The position numbers were made by a program, and so were the translations under genes. The notes beneath the pieces were generated by a model. The model was given only the letters and a program-made list of their open reading frames with translations, was not told the origin of the DNA and ran no database searches. From Martelella mediterranea DSM 17316 (GTDB lineage Bacteria > Pseudomonadota > Alphaproteobacteria > Rhizobiales > Rhizobiaceae), in the NCBI RefSeq assembly GCF_002043005.1, contig NZ_CP020333.1:62001-126000 (forward strand): a DNA stretch of 64,000 nucleotides, written 5' to 3'. Of the stretch, positions 53,370-61,668 are shown one piece after another (within the stretch, counting starts at the first letter, position 1; each line of letters begins with the position of its first letter).

Positions 53370-54511
53370 GCCATGCCGTCAAAGGCATCGACGCCCTGAC
53401 GGGCAGGCCGCTTTCCCTGGAAATCCTGAACGGGCGGATTGCCGCGATCGGCGAGGCCAGCGGAGCGTCGAACCTTTATCTTGCGCCGGGATTGATCGAC
53501 CTCCAGGTGAACGGCTATGCCGGGTTCGACGTCAATGCCGGCGGGGTGACGCCGGACCTGATGCTGTCGCTCTGCCAGGCGCTCGCCGCTGTCGGGGTCA
53601 CCACATGGCTGCCGACGATCATCACGGCGTCGGAGGCCTCCATCACGGCGGCACTTTCCGCAATTGCCGCAGCGCGCAAAGCCGAGCCGCTGGTGGCGGA
53701 TATGGTGCCGGGCGTCCATGTCGAGGGCCCCTCTATTTCGACCGTCGACGGACCGCGCGGCGCGCATCCGCTGGCCCATGTCCGTCCGCCTTCGATCGAA
53801 GAGTTCGAACGCTGGCAGGCGGCGTGCGACGGGCTGGTGATCATGGTCACGCTGGCGCCCGAGCATGAAGGCGCTTGCGCCTATATCGCGGCGCTTGCCG
53901 CGCGTGGCGTCCATGTCGCCATCGGCCATACGGCCGCGACGGCGGAAGAGATACATGCCGCGGCGGAGGCCGGTGCGCGGATCTCCACCCATCTCGGCAA
54001 TGGGGCTGCAAGCCTGTTGCCGCGCCATCCGAACTTCATTTGGGCGCAGCTTGCCGATGATCGGCTTTGCGCCGGCCTGATCGCCGATGGCCACCATCTG
54101 CCCGCCGATACGCTGAAGGCGATGCTGCGTGCCAAGGGTCGCGATCGCGCCTTTCTGGTCTCCGACACGGTGGCGCTCGCGGGCATGCCGGCCGGTATGT
54201 ATCACCAGCCCGTCGGCGGCGATGTCGCGGTCTCGGATGAGGGCCGCGTCAGCCTTGCCGGAACGCCCTATCTGGCGGGCGCTGGCCATCCACTGGCGAC
54301 CGATATCGCAAGGGCCGTCGCCATGACCGGCCTGCCACTTGCCGAAATCCTGCCGCTAGCCACACTTAATTCCGGTCGTTTCGTCGGCGGGCGCGGCGTT
54401 CTGGACGTTGGGGCGCGTGCGGACTTTATCCGCTTCGCCTGGAAGCAGGGCGACGACGCGCTCGATATCAGCGAGACCTGGGTTGCAGGAAAGAAGGTGT
54501 TTGAGCGATGA
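53366..54511 (+). CDS. N-acetylglucosamine-6-phosphate deacetylase family protein (NagA-like)
   Basis: A 381-aa amidohydrolase. It starts at TTG (53366) overlapping the upstream stop, since no ATG is available in this frame near the family N-terminus. Metal and catalytic segments are APGLIDLQVNGYAGFD, HVEGPSIS (metal Glu), AIGHTAATAEEIHAA, ISTHLGNGAA (second His), ADGHHLP and VSDTVALAG (catalytic Asp). The common HLFNAM motif is HLGNGA here, a variant. It removes acetyl (or another acyl) from an N-acyl amino-sugar phosphate ahead of the deaminase. Confidence 0.87.
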   Translation: MSHAVKGIDALTGRPLSLEILNGRIAAIGEASGASNLYLAPGLIDLQVNGYAGFDVNAGGVTPDLMLSLCQALAAVGVTTWLPTIITASEASITAALSAIAAARKAEPLVADMVPGVHVEGPSISTVDGPRGAHPLAHVRPPSIEEFERWQAACDGLVIMVTLAPEHEGACAYIAALAARGVHVAIGHTAATAEEIHAAAEAGARISTHLGNGAASLLPRHPNFIWAQLADDRLCAGLIADGHHLPADTLKAMLRAKGRDRAFLVSDTVALAGMPAGMYHQPVGGDVAVSDEGRVSLAGTPYLAGAGHPLATDIARAVAMTGLPLAEILPLATLNSGRFVGGRGVLDVGARADFIRFAWKQGDDALDISETWVAGKKVFER

Positions 54512-55782
54512 TCCAAGCTGGCGCCGCTGTCATCGATATCACGCCGCCGCCGGGGCTTGCCATGTCGGGATTTGCCGCACGCTGCGGGCCGGCGGAGGGT
54601 GTGCATGATCGGCTGACGGCGCGGGCGCTGGCGATCGGCGACACCGCCATCGTCGTGGCGGATGTGATCGGCATCGATGCCGCCATGGCGGCCCGGATAC
54701 GCAAGCGCTCTGTCCTGCTGGCCGACAGTATCGTTGTCGCCGCGCTGCACAATCATGGCGGTCCTCCCTCCATGGCCGGCCGGCTCAGTATCGCCGCCGA
54801 TCCGGCCTTTCTGGAACGGCTGGAGGATGCCTGCGTTGCGGCGCTCGACAAGGCTGCGGCATCCCGAAAACCGGCGCGGCTCGAGATTGCCGAGGGCGTC
54901 GATCCAGATGTCGGGCGCAACCGCCGCCACGTCGGCGGCCCGGTCGATCGGGCTCTGCCGCTGCTGCGGGCGCGCGGCGCGGAGGATGGGCGGACCATCG
55001 CGTTTCTCATTTCCTATGCCTGCCACCCGGTGGTGCTCGGCGCCGACAATCTGCAATGGACAGCCGACTATCCGCACTTCGTGCGCCACGCGCTGGAAGA
55101 GGCGGAGCCCGGTGCGGTGGCGCTGTTTCTGACCGGCTGCGTTGGCGATGTGAATACAGGCCATTCCGCCGCCGCTTCGGTTTCGCTCGCCCGTGATGAG
55201 GCCCGCACCTATGCCGCGGCCGCACGCATCGGCCGCAAGATTGCCGCCTGCGCCCTTCAGGCGCCGGCACGGCCGGTCAATGGCCCCGTTGCGGCCGTCT
55301 CCGGCGTTGTCACGCTCGACTTCCAGCGGCGCGAAACCGTGCCAGTCGCGGATCTTGCGCAAGCATGGTCAAAAGAACGCGAAACGGCGGAGCCGGCACG
55401 CAGGAGCCTGCTCGGCTACTGGATAGAATGGGCGCAAACGGTTGCACGTTCAGCGCCGGAACCGCTCTCGGCGCGCGTGACGGTCTTCGACTGGGGCGGC
55501 GTTTTGCTGATTGCGCTTCCGGGAGAAATCTTTGCTGAAACGGCGCTCTTCCTGCGCACCCTGCCGGGCGTCGGCGCGGGGGCCTTCCTTGTCGGCTTCG
55601 CCGAGGACAATCCCGGCTATATTCCGCCGGAAAGCGAGTATGTCCATGGCGGATATGAGGTTGACGAGGCGCATCGCTACTATGGCCAGTCCATGAGCTT
55701 CGCGCCGGGATCGGCCGAGGCGCTGGCGCAATGCGCGGCGGCTCTCGTTGGAGGGGCGGCAGAGAATTCCCGTAGCGGCTGA
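54508..55782 (+). CDS. Neutral/alkaline ceramidase-fold amidase-like protein
   Basis: A 424-aa protein matching the N-terminal catalytic domain of neutral/alkaline ceramidases: AGAAVIDITPPPGLAMSGF at the start, zinc-site patterns in LHNHGGPPS and SYACHPVVLG, and LTGCVGDVN. The C-terminal immunoglobulin-like domain of true ceramidases is missing and there is no signal peptide. A cytoplasmic amide or ester hydrolase acting in the amino-sugar pathway is therefore more likely than sphingolipid hydrolysis. It overlaps nagA-like by 4 bp and ends the first operon. Confidence 0.82.
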   Translation: MIQAGAAVIDITPPPGLAMSGFAARCGPAEGVHDRLTARALAIGDTAIVVADVIGIDAAMAARIRKRSVLLADSIVVAALHNHGGPPSMAGRLSIAADPAFLERLEDACVAALDKAAASRKPARLEIAEGVDPDVGRNRRHVGGPVDRALPLLRARGAEDGRTIAFLISYACHPVVLGADNLQWTADYPHFVRHALEEAEPGAVALFLTGCVGDVNTGHSAAASVSLARDEARTYAAAARIGRKIAACALQAPARPVNGPVAAVSGVVTLDFQRRETVPVADLAQAWSKERETAEPARRSLLGYWIEWAQTVARSAPEPLSARVTVFDWGGVLLIALPGEIFAETALFLRTLPGVGAGAFLVGFAEDNPGYIPPESEYVHGGYEVDEAHRYYGQSMSFAPGSAEALAQCAAALVGGAAENSRSG

Positions 55783-55811
55783 CGCGGCGGGAAAGTGCGG
55801 TTTCGTGTCGC

Positions 55812-55833
55812 TTGACACGCAACCGGTTGCATG
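55812..55833. promoter_or_regulatory. Promoter -35 box overlapping a LacI operator, second site
   Basis: TTGACA (55812-55817) followed by the palindrome GCAACCGGTTGC (55819-55830), 39 bp upstream of the importer binding-protein start. It matches the 51697-51714 operator over 16 of 18 positions, placing the importer operon in the same LacI regulon. Confidence 0.7.
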
Positions 55834-55871
55834 AGAACGTGTTTGATAAAATCAAAATGGGGAACCCGATC

Positions 55872-57173
55872 ATGAAATGCACATCATCCAGTCACGCGAA
55901 ATCCGTACGTCTTCTCGGCCTCGGCGTTGCCACCGGAACGTTGATGCTGGGCAGCCTGTCGGCCGCCTCGGCCGAAACCCTGACGATCTGGGGCGGCTAT
56001 CCGGAAATGGCGCCGTTCTACGAACACGTTGCAGAGGGCATGAAGGACGAATATCCCGATCTCGACGTCAATATCGAGACGATCGCTTTGCGCGAGCATG
56101 AGAAACGCGTCGCCCTCGGGCTGACCTCGGGCGGCAACGGCACCATGGTGATCGAGCTCGCCGGTTCCACTGCCACCCGCTATCTCGAAAACGACCTGCT
56201 GCCGGCCGCACCTGAAGAGATGGCCGAATTCGTCAAGGATCCTGCCAATTTCGGTGCGTTCTTCTCGAATACGGCAAGCTATGACGGCACGGTCTACGGC
56301 ATGCCGCTGTTTCGCGGACAAGGCGCCCTGTTCTACAACACCGACATGTTCGCCGCCGCCGGCCTCACCGAGCCGCCGCAGACCATGGAGGATTTCACCG
56401 ACTACGCCGTGAAGCTGACCGAGCGTGATGCTTCCGGCAAGCCCGAAGTCTCGGGCTGGAGCCTCCGGCTCTCTGGCGGCGGTCAGGGTATTGCCGAAAA
56501 GTTCTGGATCAATCTATTCCAGTATGGCGGGTCGCTGCTGGTCGAGACCGATGACGGCATGTGGAAGCCGGATTTCGCCAATGAGGCCGGCCGCAAGGCG
56601 CTCGGGCAGTATCTCGACAACATCTATGTCGAGAAGACGGTGACACCCGAAATGCCGGCCGATGCCGACGCATTCGAGCGCGGCCAGACGGCCATGTTCA
56701 TCCGCGAATCCTGGGTTATCGGCGATATCGCCGCCAAGGCGCCGGACCTGAACTATGCCACCGCCCCGCTGCCCGTCGGATCGATCGCGCTGCCGACAAA
56801 CCTCTATGTTTCCGGAGACAACCAGGATCTCGGCTGGGCCTTCGCGAAGGCGGCCAACGAGCCCGAAAATCTCGTCTGGTTGCTCGAGAATATCGGCTGG
56901 CTGCCGAACCGCTCCGGCATCGACTACTCGTCGGTCACCGATCAACAGCCGGCCTTCGCCGCCTTTGTAGACTATCCGGAAGGCTACGAATTCTTCACGC
57001 TGCCCTCCATCGGCCCGATCGAGGAAATCCTGACGCGGGTTGCAGCGCAGCTCGTCGAGGCCTTCGGCAACCCCTCGCTTGCCGGCGACGATGCCGCGAT
57101 CGACGCGGTTCTGGCCGAGGCGAGTGCGGAAGTCGAGAAGATCCTCGACCGCGAAGGCCTGCTTGCCAAATAA
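55872..57173 (+). CDS. ABC transporter sugar-binding protein
   Basis: A 433-aa periplasmic binding protein (SBP family 1). The start at 55872 follows GGGGAAC and begins MKCTSSSHAKSVRLLG, and the signal peptide ends near SAASA. An ATG at 55857 is also in frame. Mature features are LTIWGGYPEMAPFYEHVAEGMK, YNTDMFAAAGLTEPP and FIRESWVIGDIA. It is the first gene of the importer unit that shares an operator with the nagB-like operon, so an N-acyl amino sugar or oligosaccharide is the likely ligand. Confidence 0.9.
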   Translation: MKCTSSSHAKSVRLLGLGVATGTLMLGSLSAASAETLTIWGGYPEMAPFYEHVAEGMKDEYPDLDVNIETIALREHEKRVALGLTSGGNGTMVIELAGSTATRYLENDLLPAAPEEMAEFVKDPANFGAFFSNTASYDGTVYGMPLFRGQGALFYNTDMFAAAGLTEPPQTMEDFTDYAVKLTERDASGKPEVSGWSLRLSGGGQGIAEKFWINLFQYGGSLLVETDDGMWKPDFANEAGRKALGQYLDNIYVEKTVTPEMPADADAFERGQTAMFIRESWVIGDIAAKAPDLNYATAPLPVGSIALPTNLYVSGDNQDLGWAFAKAANEPENLVWLLENIGWLPNRSGIDYSSVTDQQPAFAAFVDYPEGYEFFTLPSIGPIEEILTRVAAQLVEAFGNPSLAGDDAAIDAVLAEASAEVEKILDREGLLAK

Positions 57174-57199
57174 GCCGGTTCGGTTTCTCATATGAATGC

Positions 57200-57229
57200 C
57201 GTCTCCGGGACCGACGCGTTCCGGAGACG
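57200..57229 (+). terminator. Hairpin between binding-protein and permease genes
   Basis: A 9-bp perfect stem (CGTCTCCGG / CCGGAGACG) with a 12-nt loop, 26 bp after the binding-protein stop, with no T run. It is the third example of the same arrangement in this window. Confidence 0.55.
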
Positions 57230-57306
57230 ATTGCCCGCCCGGCGGGCGCGTGCCGGCAGCCGCAGGGTTTGCCGCCGGTCGGATTTCTCACGATAGGCCT
57301 TGCACC

Positions 57307-58194
57307 ATGCTAAAACGCAAGCGATGGATTTTCGCGATCCTTGCACTCCTGCCGACACTGGCGATCTTCGCCTATGTGCGGATGTATCCGATCATCGACA
57401 TCCTGAGGCTCAGCCTTCACCGCTGGAACATCCTGTCGAAGAACAAGCCGTTCATCGGGCTTGAGAATTTCCGTGAGCTGATGAGCGACAACCTGTTTCT
57501 CACCTCGCTGATGAACACGACGATCATCGCCTTCGGCGTGCTCGCGATCACGATCCCGCTCGGCATGGTTATCGCCGCGCTGATCTTCCATCGCACCCGC
57601 ACGCGCATGTCAGGCTTTTACGAAACCTCGATCTTCATTCCGCACATCGTCTCGCTGGTGCCGGCGGCGATGGCCTGGAAGTGGATCTTCGATGCGCGCC
57701 TCGGCCCGCTCAACGCGCTCCTGTCGGCCTTCGGCATCGAGCCGCAGGCCTGGCTGTTCGATCCGGTGCTGTCGGTCGTCTGTGTAATCGTGCTGTGTTC
57801 GTGGCAGGCGCTGGGATACGCGGTGCTGATCTACCTCGTCGGCTTCAAGAACCTGCCCGTCTCGCTCTATGAGGCGGCGAAGCTTGACGGCGCTTCGGGT
57901 CCGAAATCCTTCTGGTATCTCTCTATACCGATGCTGAAGCCGATCACGCTCTATGTCTCGGTGGTGACGCTGGTTTCCGGCTTCAATGTCTATGCCCAGC
58001 CCTTCGTGCTCGCCTCCGACAGCCAGGGCGCGCCCGGCCGGCAGGTGCGTGTTCTGGTGCTCGACATGCTGGAAAACAGCTTCCGCAACTATCGCGTCGG
58101 CTATGCGGCGTCCGAAGCGGTCGTGCTGCTGGTCATCGTGCTGGTGCTGACGCTCATCCAGTTCACCATGTTGCGCGAGAAGGGCAAGGCATGA
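57307..58194 (+). CDS. ABC transporter permease (UgpA-type)
   Basis: A 295-aa permease starting at the Met of MLKRKRWIFAILALLPT; the upstream extension is not protein-like. It has six hydrophobic helices and the EAA loop LYEAAKLDGASGPKSFWYLSIPML near residue 195. It overlaps the next permease gene by 4 bp. Confidence 0.88.
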   Translation: MLKRKRWIFAILALLPTLAIFAYVRMYPIIDILRLSLHRWNILSKNKPFIGLENFRELMSDNLFLTSLMNTTIIAFGVLAITIPLGMVIAALIFHRTRTRMSGFYETSIFIPHIVSLVPAAMAWKWIFDARLGPLNALLSAFGIEPQAWLFDPVLSVVCVIVLCSWQALGYAVLIYLVGFKNLPVSLYEAAKLDGASGPKSFWYLSIPMLKPITLYVSVVTLVSGFNVYAQPFVLASDSQGAPGRQVRVLVLDMLENSFRNYRVGYAASEAVVLLVIVLVLTLIQFTMLREKGKA

Positions 58195-59072
58195 CCGATT
58201 TCGCCGAACTGACCGAAGCGGAGCACGCCGCCGGGCGGCGGCTGAGAGCCCGCAAGCGCGCCGTCAACATCGCAATCGACGTGTTCCTGACGCTGTTTTC
58301 GATCGCCATGCTGCTGCCGCTGGTGTTCCTCATCGCCAATGCGTTCAAGACGCCGGCCGAAATGCTTGCCTGGCCGCCAACCATCGTGCCGCATGATCCG
58401 ACGCTTGAGAATTTCAGGGCCGTGCTCGGCGAAACGCCGCTGTTGCGCTGGATCCTCAACAGCGTGTTGTTTGCGATCATGTCGTCGATCGCGATCATCG
58501 CGACCTCGTCGATCGCCGGCTACATCTTTGCGAAGTTCCGCTATCGCAGCCTCAACGTCATCTTCGCGCTGTTCCTCGCAACCGCCATCGTGCCGTTCGA
58601 GGTCTATATGATCCCGCTCTATTTCCAGGTCAAAAGCCTTGGTCTGCTCAACTCGGTCTGGGGGCTGCTGATCGGCTATCTGGTGATGAGCTTCGGTATC
58701 TTCCTGATCCGCCAAAACGTCATTCATTCCATACCGGACGAGCTTCTGGAGGCTGCAAGGCTTGATGGCGCGAGCGAATTCTGGATTTTCGTCCATGTCG
58801 TCTTTCCGCTGCTCAGAGGCGCGCTCGGAGCGCTCGGCGTACTCGCCTTCTTCCAGGCATGGACGGCCTTTGCCTGGCCGATGATCGTCGCCACGACCCG
58901 GTCGAGCTATACGATCGAGGTCGGGCTGGCGCTGTTCCAGACGGGCTATACCGTCGATCTCGGCAAGCTCTCCGCTGCATCGGCGACAGTGCTGATTCCC
59001 TCCGTCATCACCTTCATGATCCTGCGCCGCAATTTCGTGCAGGGCGTGGCCAGCACCGGGATGAAGGAATAA
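58191..59072 (+). CDS. ABC transporter permease (UgpE-type)
   Basis: A 293-aa permease with a longer cytoplasmic N-terminus (about 25 residues, EHAAGRRLRARKRAVN). Six hydrophobic segments follow, and the EAA loop is LLEAARLDGASEFWIFVHVVFPLL near residue 195. It pairs with the product of 57307-58194. The AGE-family gene follows after 2 bp. Confidence 0.88.
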   Translation: MTDFAELTEAEHAAGRRLRARKRAVNIAIDVFLTLFSIAMLLPLVFLIANAFKTPAEMLAWPPTIVPHDPTLENFRAVLGETPLLRWILNSVLFAIMSSIAIIATSSIAGYIFAKFRYRSLNVIFALFLATAIVPFEVYMIPLYFQVKSLGLLNSVWGLLIGYLVMSFGIFLIRQNVIHSIPDELLEAARLDGASEFWIFVHVVFPLLRGALGALGVLAFFQAWTAFAWPMIVATTRSSYTIEVGLALFQTGYTVDLGKLSAASATVLIPSVITFMILRRNFVQGVASTGMKE

Positions 59073-59074
59073 CG

Positions 59075-60304
59075 ATGGATTTTCTGGAGCGCGCGGTGGC
59101 GCTTTATTCGGCGATCAATGCGCACACCGCTTACTGGATGCTGGCGCGGCCGGCGATCGGCCCGGGCTTCATCAACACCAAGATGAACCCGATCACGCTT
59201 GCCGATTATGGTGATGCCGACGGCTTGCGTGGTCCGGCCTTCACCTATGGCTGGATCCAGGGCCGCGGGCTTGAGGCGCTGGCGACCCATGCCACCTGGT
59301 TCGAAAGCGAACTGCCGCCGCTTGGCGCCAAGATCGATGCCACGGCCCGGACGCTGATGTCGGCGCTGGATGGCCTTCGCGAGGCCGATGGCCATGTCTA
59401 TTTCTGCTACGACGCCGACATGGTGCCGGTGCGCGGGAGTGGATCAGCCGATCTGCTGCCGCAAGAGCGCCCGGCCGATATCTTCACCTATTCGGATGCC
59501 TTTGCCGCCAAGGGGCTGGTTGCGGCCAAAAGCCGTTACGCGCCGGCGGAAGCCGGTGATACGCTCGCTGCCTTCGATCGGGTGATTTCCGCCATCGAGG
59601 ATGGCCGTTTCCAGATGGATGAAAAGCAGCCGCTTTCTGCGGAAAGCCTCGCCGATCAGGCCGATGATTTCGGTCCGCGCATGATCCTGCTGGGCGCAGC
59701 GGGAATGCTCGACCGCCTCGGCCATGCGGGACATCTTTCCTATGCCGACCGTTTCATCGCCCATGTCCTTTCCCGCCATTTCGATCCGGCCGCCGGCTTG
59801 CTGCGCAATGTACCGGGCGAAGATGCCTGCAATGTCGGCCACGGCATCGAATTCGTCGGCTTCGCGCTTGATTACCTGATCGGCAGGGACATTGCCCCCG
59901 ACCTCCTGAACACGCTGGAGACGATCCTGCTGTCGTCCTTCGAAAAAGGCTTTGTCGGGCCGGGGCTCGCGCTCTCCGTCTCGTTGAAAACCGGGACAGC
60001 GATCAATCCGCTTTGCCCATGGTGGTCGCTGCCGGAGGCGATCCGCGCCGCGGCCCTGCTTTACGAACGCACGGGCAACGCCCGCACCCGCGCCGTCTGG
60101 GAAAAGGCGCATGACGCCTTCATCGCGCATTACTGGCGCGGCACCCCGCCCGTCGCCTATCAGACGATGGATGCGGACGGACCGGTGGATTTCGTGCCGG
60201 CCACCCCGGATCTCGATCCCAATTATCACACCGGACTGAGCCTGCTTGCCGCCATCGGCGTTGCCGGGCGCGCCGGAACCTCAACTTTTGCCCACGCAGG
60301 ATAA
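59075..60304 (+). CDS. N-acylglucosamine 2-epimerase (AGE) family protein
   Basis: A 409-aa protein with the (alpha/alpha)6-barrel pattern of AGE enzymes: TYGWIQGRGLEALATHATWF near residue 60, YFCYDADMVPV near 110, then GHGIEFVGFALDYLIG and CPWWSLPEAIRAAALLYERTG in the C-terminal half (catalytic His region). The family interconverts N-acylglucosamine and N-acylmannosamine, or mannose and glucose. With NagA-like and NagB-like genes in the same regulon, N-acylmannosamine to N-acylglucosamine is the best guess. It lies between the permease and ATPase genes. Confidence 0.82.
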   Translation: MDFLERAVALYSAINAHTAYWMLARPAIGPGFINTKMNPITLADYGDADGLRGPAFTYGWIQGRGLEALATHATWFESELPPLGAKIDATARTLMSALDGLREADGHVYFCYDADMVPVRGSGSADLLPQERPADIFTYSDAFAAKGLVAAKSRYAPAEAGDTLAAFDRVISAIEDGRFQMDEKQPLSAESLADQADDFGPRMILLGAAGMLDRLGHAGHLSYADRFIAHVLSRHFDPAAGLLRNVPGEDACNVGHGIEFVGFALDYLIGRDIAPDLLNTLETILLSSFEKGFVGPGLALSVSLKTGTAINPLCPWWSLPEAIRAAALLYERTGNARTRAVWEKAHDAFIAHYWRGTPPVAYQTMDADGPVDFVPATPDLDPNYHTGLSLLAAIGVAGRAGTSTFAHAG

Positions 60305-60308
60305 GACC

Positions 60309-61379
60309 ATGACCTCCGTTGCTATCCAGAATGTCCGCAAGGTCTACGGCGATGTCGAAACCATCAAGGGGGTCTCCGTCGAAGTGCCGGAGGGTGCCTT
60401 CGTCGTGCTGGTGGGCCCGTCGGGCTGCGGCAAGTCCACGCTTTTGCGGATGATCGCCGGTCTGGAAGACATCTCCGGCGGCGTGATCCGCATCGGCGGC
60501 AAGGTCATCAATGATGTCGAACCGAAGAACCGCGATATCGCCATGGTGTTCCAGAATTACGCGCTCTATCCGCACATGACGATCGCCGAGAACATGGGCT
60601 TCTCGCTGAAGCTCGCCAAGCGGCCGAAGGCGGAGATCGAGACGCGCGTCGCCGATGCCGCCCGCATCCTCGGCCTGACGGACTATCTCAAGCGCTATCC
60701 CAAGCAGCTTTCCGGCGGCCAGCGTCAGCGCGTTGCCATGGGCCGCGCCATCGTGCGCGATCCGAAGGTCTATCTATTCGACGAGCCGCTTTCCAACCTC
60801 GATGCCAAGCTTCGCGTGCAGATGCGCGCCGAGCTGAAGGACATCCATACGCGGTTCCGCACCACCACCGTCTACGTCACCCACGATCAGATCGAGGCGA
60901 TGACCATGGCCGACCAGATCGTGGTGATGCGTGACGGCGTGATCGAGCAGGTCGGCACACCGCTCGACATCTACGACTATCCGGCGAATGTCTTCGTCGC
61001 GAGCTTCATCGGCTCGCCGGCGATGAATTTCTTCGATGGCACGGTAAGCGAAGACGGCAGGGCGGTGCTGACCGCGGACGGTATCGCGCTGCCGCTGCCC
61101 GAAAGCGTGAAACCCGCGGCAGGCCTTGCCGTGCGCTATGGCATACGACCGGAGAAACTTTTTCTGGCCGATAGCGAAGCCGGCAGCATTGCGATGTCGG
61201 TCAAGTCCGTCGAGCCGACCGGTTCGGAAACCTTCATCAAGGGGGTGCTCGGCAGTCAGCAGATTTCCGTTCAACTGCGCGAGCGCGCAAGCGTGGCACC
61301 CGGTGATACGCTTAGCCTGCGCTACGCCATCGCGGATGCCCATCTCTTCGACGCAAGGACAGAGGCAGCGATCCGCTAG
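60309..61379 (+). CDS. ABC transporter ATP-binding protein (UgpC/MalK family)
   Basis: A 356-aa ATPase starting at the Met of MTSVAIQNVRKVYG. It has Walker A GPSGCGKST, LSGGQRQRVAMGRA, Walker B VYLFDEPLSNLDAKL, the H-loop THDQIEAMTMAD and a C-terminal TOBE region (YGIRPEKLFLA). It closes the importer operon. 83 bp downstream is the truncated AraC copy on the other strand. Confidence 0.92.
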   Translation: MTSVAIQNVRKVYGDVETIKGVSVEVPEGAFVVLVGPSGCGKSTLLRMIAGLEDISGGVIRIGGKVINDVEPKNRDIAMVFQNYALYPHMTIAENMGFSLKLAKRPKAEIETRVADAARILGLTDYLKRYPKQLSGGQRQRVAMGRAIVRDPKVYLFDEPLSNLDAKLRVQMRAELKDIHTRFRTTTVYVTHDQIEAMTMADQIVVMRDGVIEQVGTPLDIYDYPANVFVASFIGSPAMNFFDGTVSEDGRAVLTADGIALPLPESVKPAAGLAVRYGIRPEKLFLADSEAGSIAMSVKSVEPTGSETFIKGVLGSQQISVQLRERASVAPGDTLSLRYAIADAHLFDARTEAAIR

Positions 61380-61462
61380 ACCCACCTTCTTGCGATCCTG
61401 ACCGGCGGCATGCTGCGGGGGGCAGTCTTGCGGTTTGACCGTAAACCAGCCGGGCCTGGGTG

Positions 61463-61668
61463 TTATGGATCGACGAGATTGACCTGCTGTCTGCGTCGGT
61501 AGCGTCTGGGGCTGACGCCGTGGGTCTGTCGGAAAAGCCTGTAGAAGTGGCTGAGGTCCTCAATCCCGCAGGCAAGCGCGATGTCGAGGATCGGCTGGTC
61601 GTCGCTCAGGAGCAGCCTGGCGGCGAGCGACATGCGCATGCCGTTCACCCAGGAGGAGGGCGTCTGGC
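61463..61668 (-). pseudogene. Truncated near-copy of the AraC regulator gene
   Basis: Codes for the last 68 or so residues of an AraC protein (SLAARLLLSDDQPILDIALA, then EDLSHFYRLFRQTHGVSPRR). It is identical in protein to residues 228-295 of the regulator at 10469-11356 except for one Asp to Asn near the end. About 7 base differences fall in the first 60 bp or so, and the remaining 140 bp are identical. Homology stops exactly at the IS3 element boundary (61668/61669), so the insertion removed the sensor and first helix-turn-helix. It lies convergent to the importer operon, as the intact copy does to the HisD-type gene. Confidence 0.85.

Noticed and set aside
54508..55782. A secreted ceramidase acting on sphingolipids
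   Set aside because: There is no signal peptide and no C-terminal domain, and translational coupling to NagA-like and NagB-like genes points to a cytoplasmic sugar-related role.
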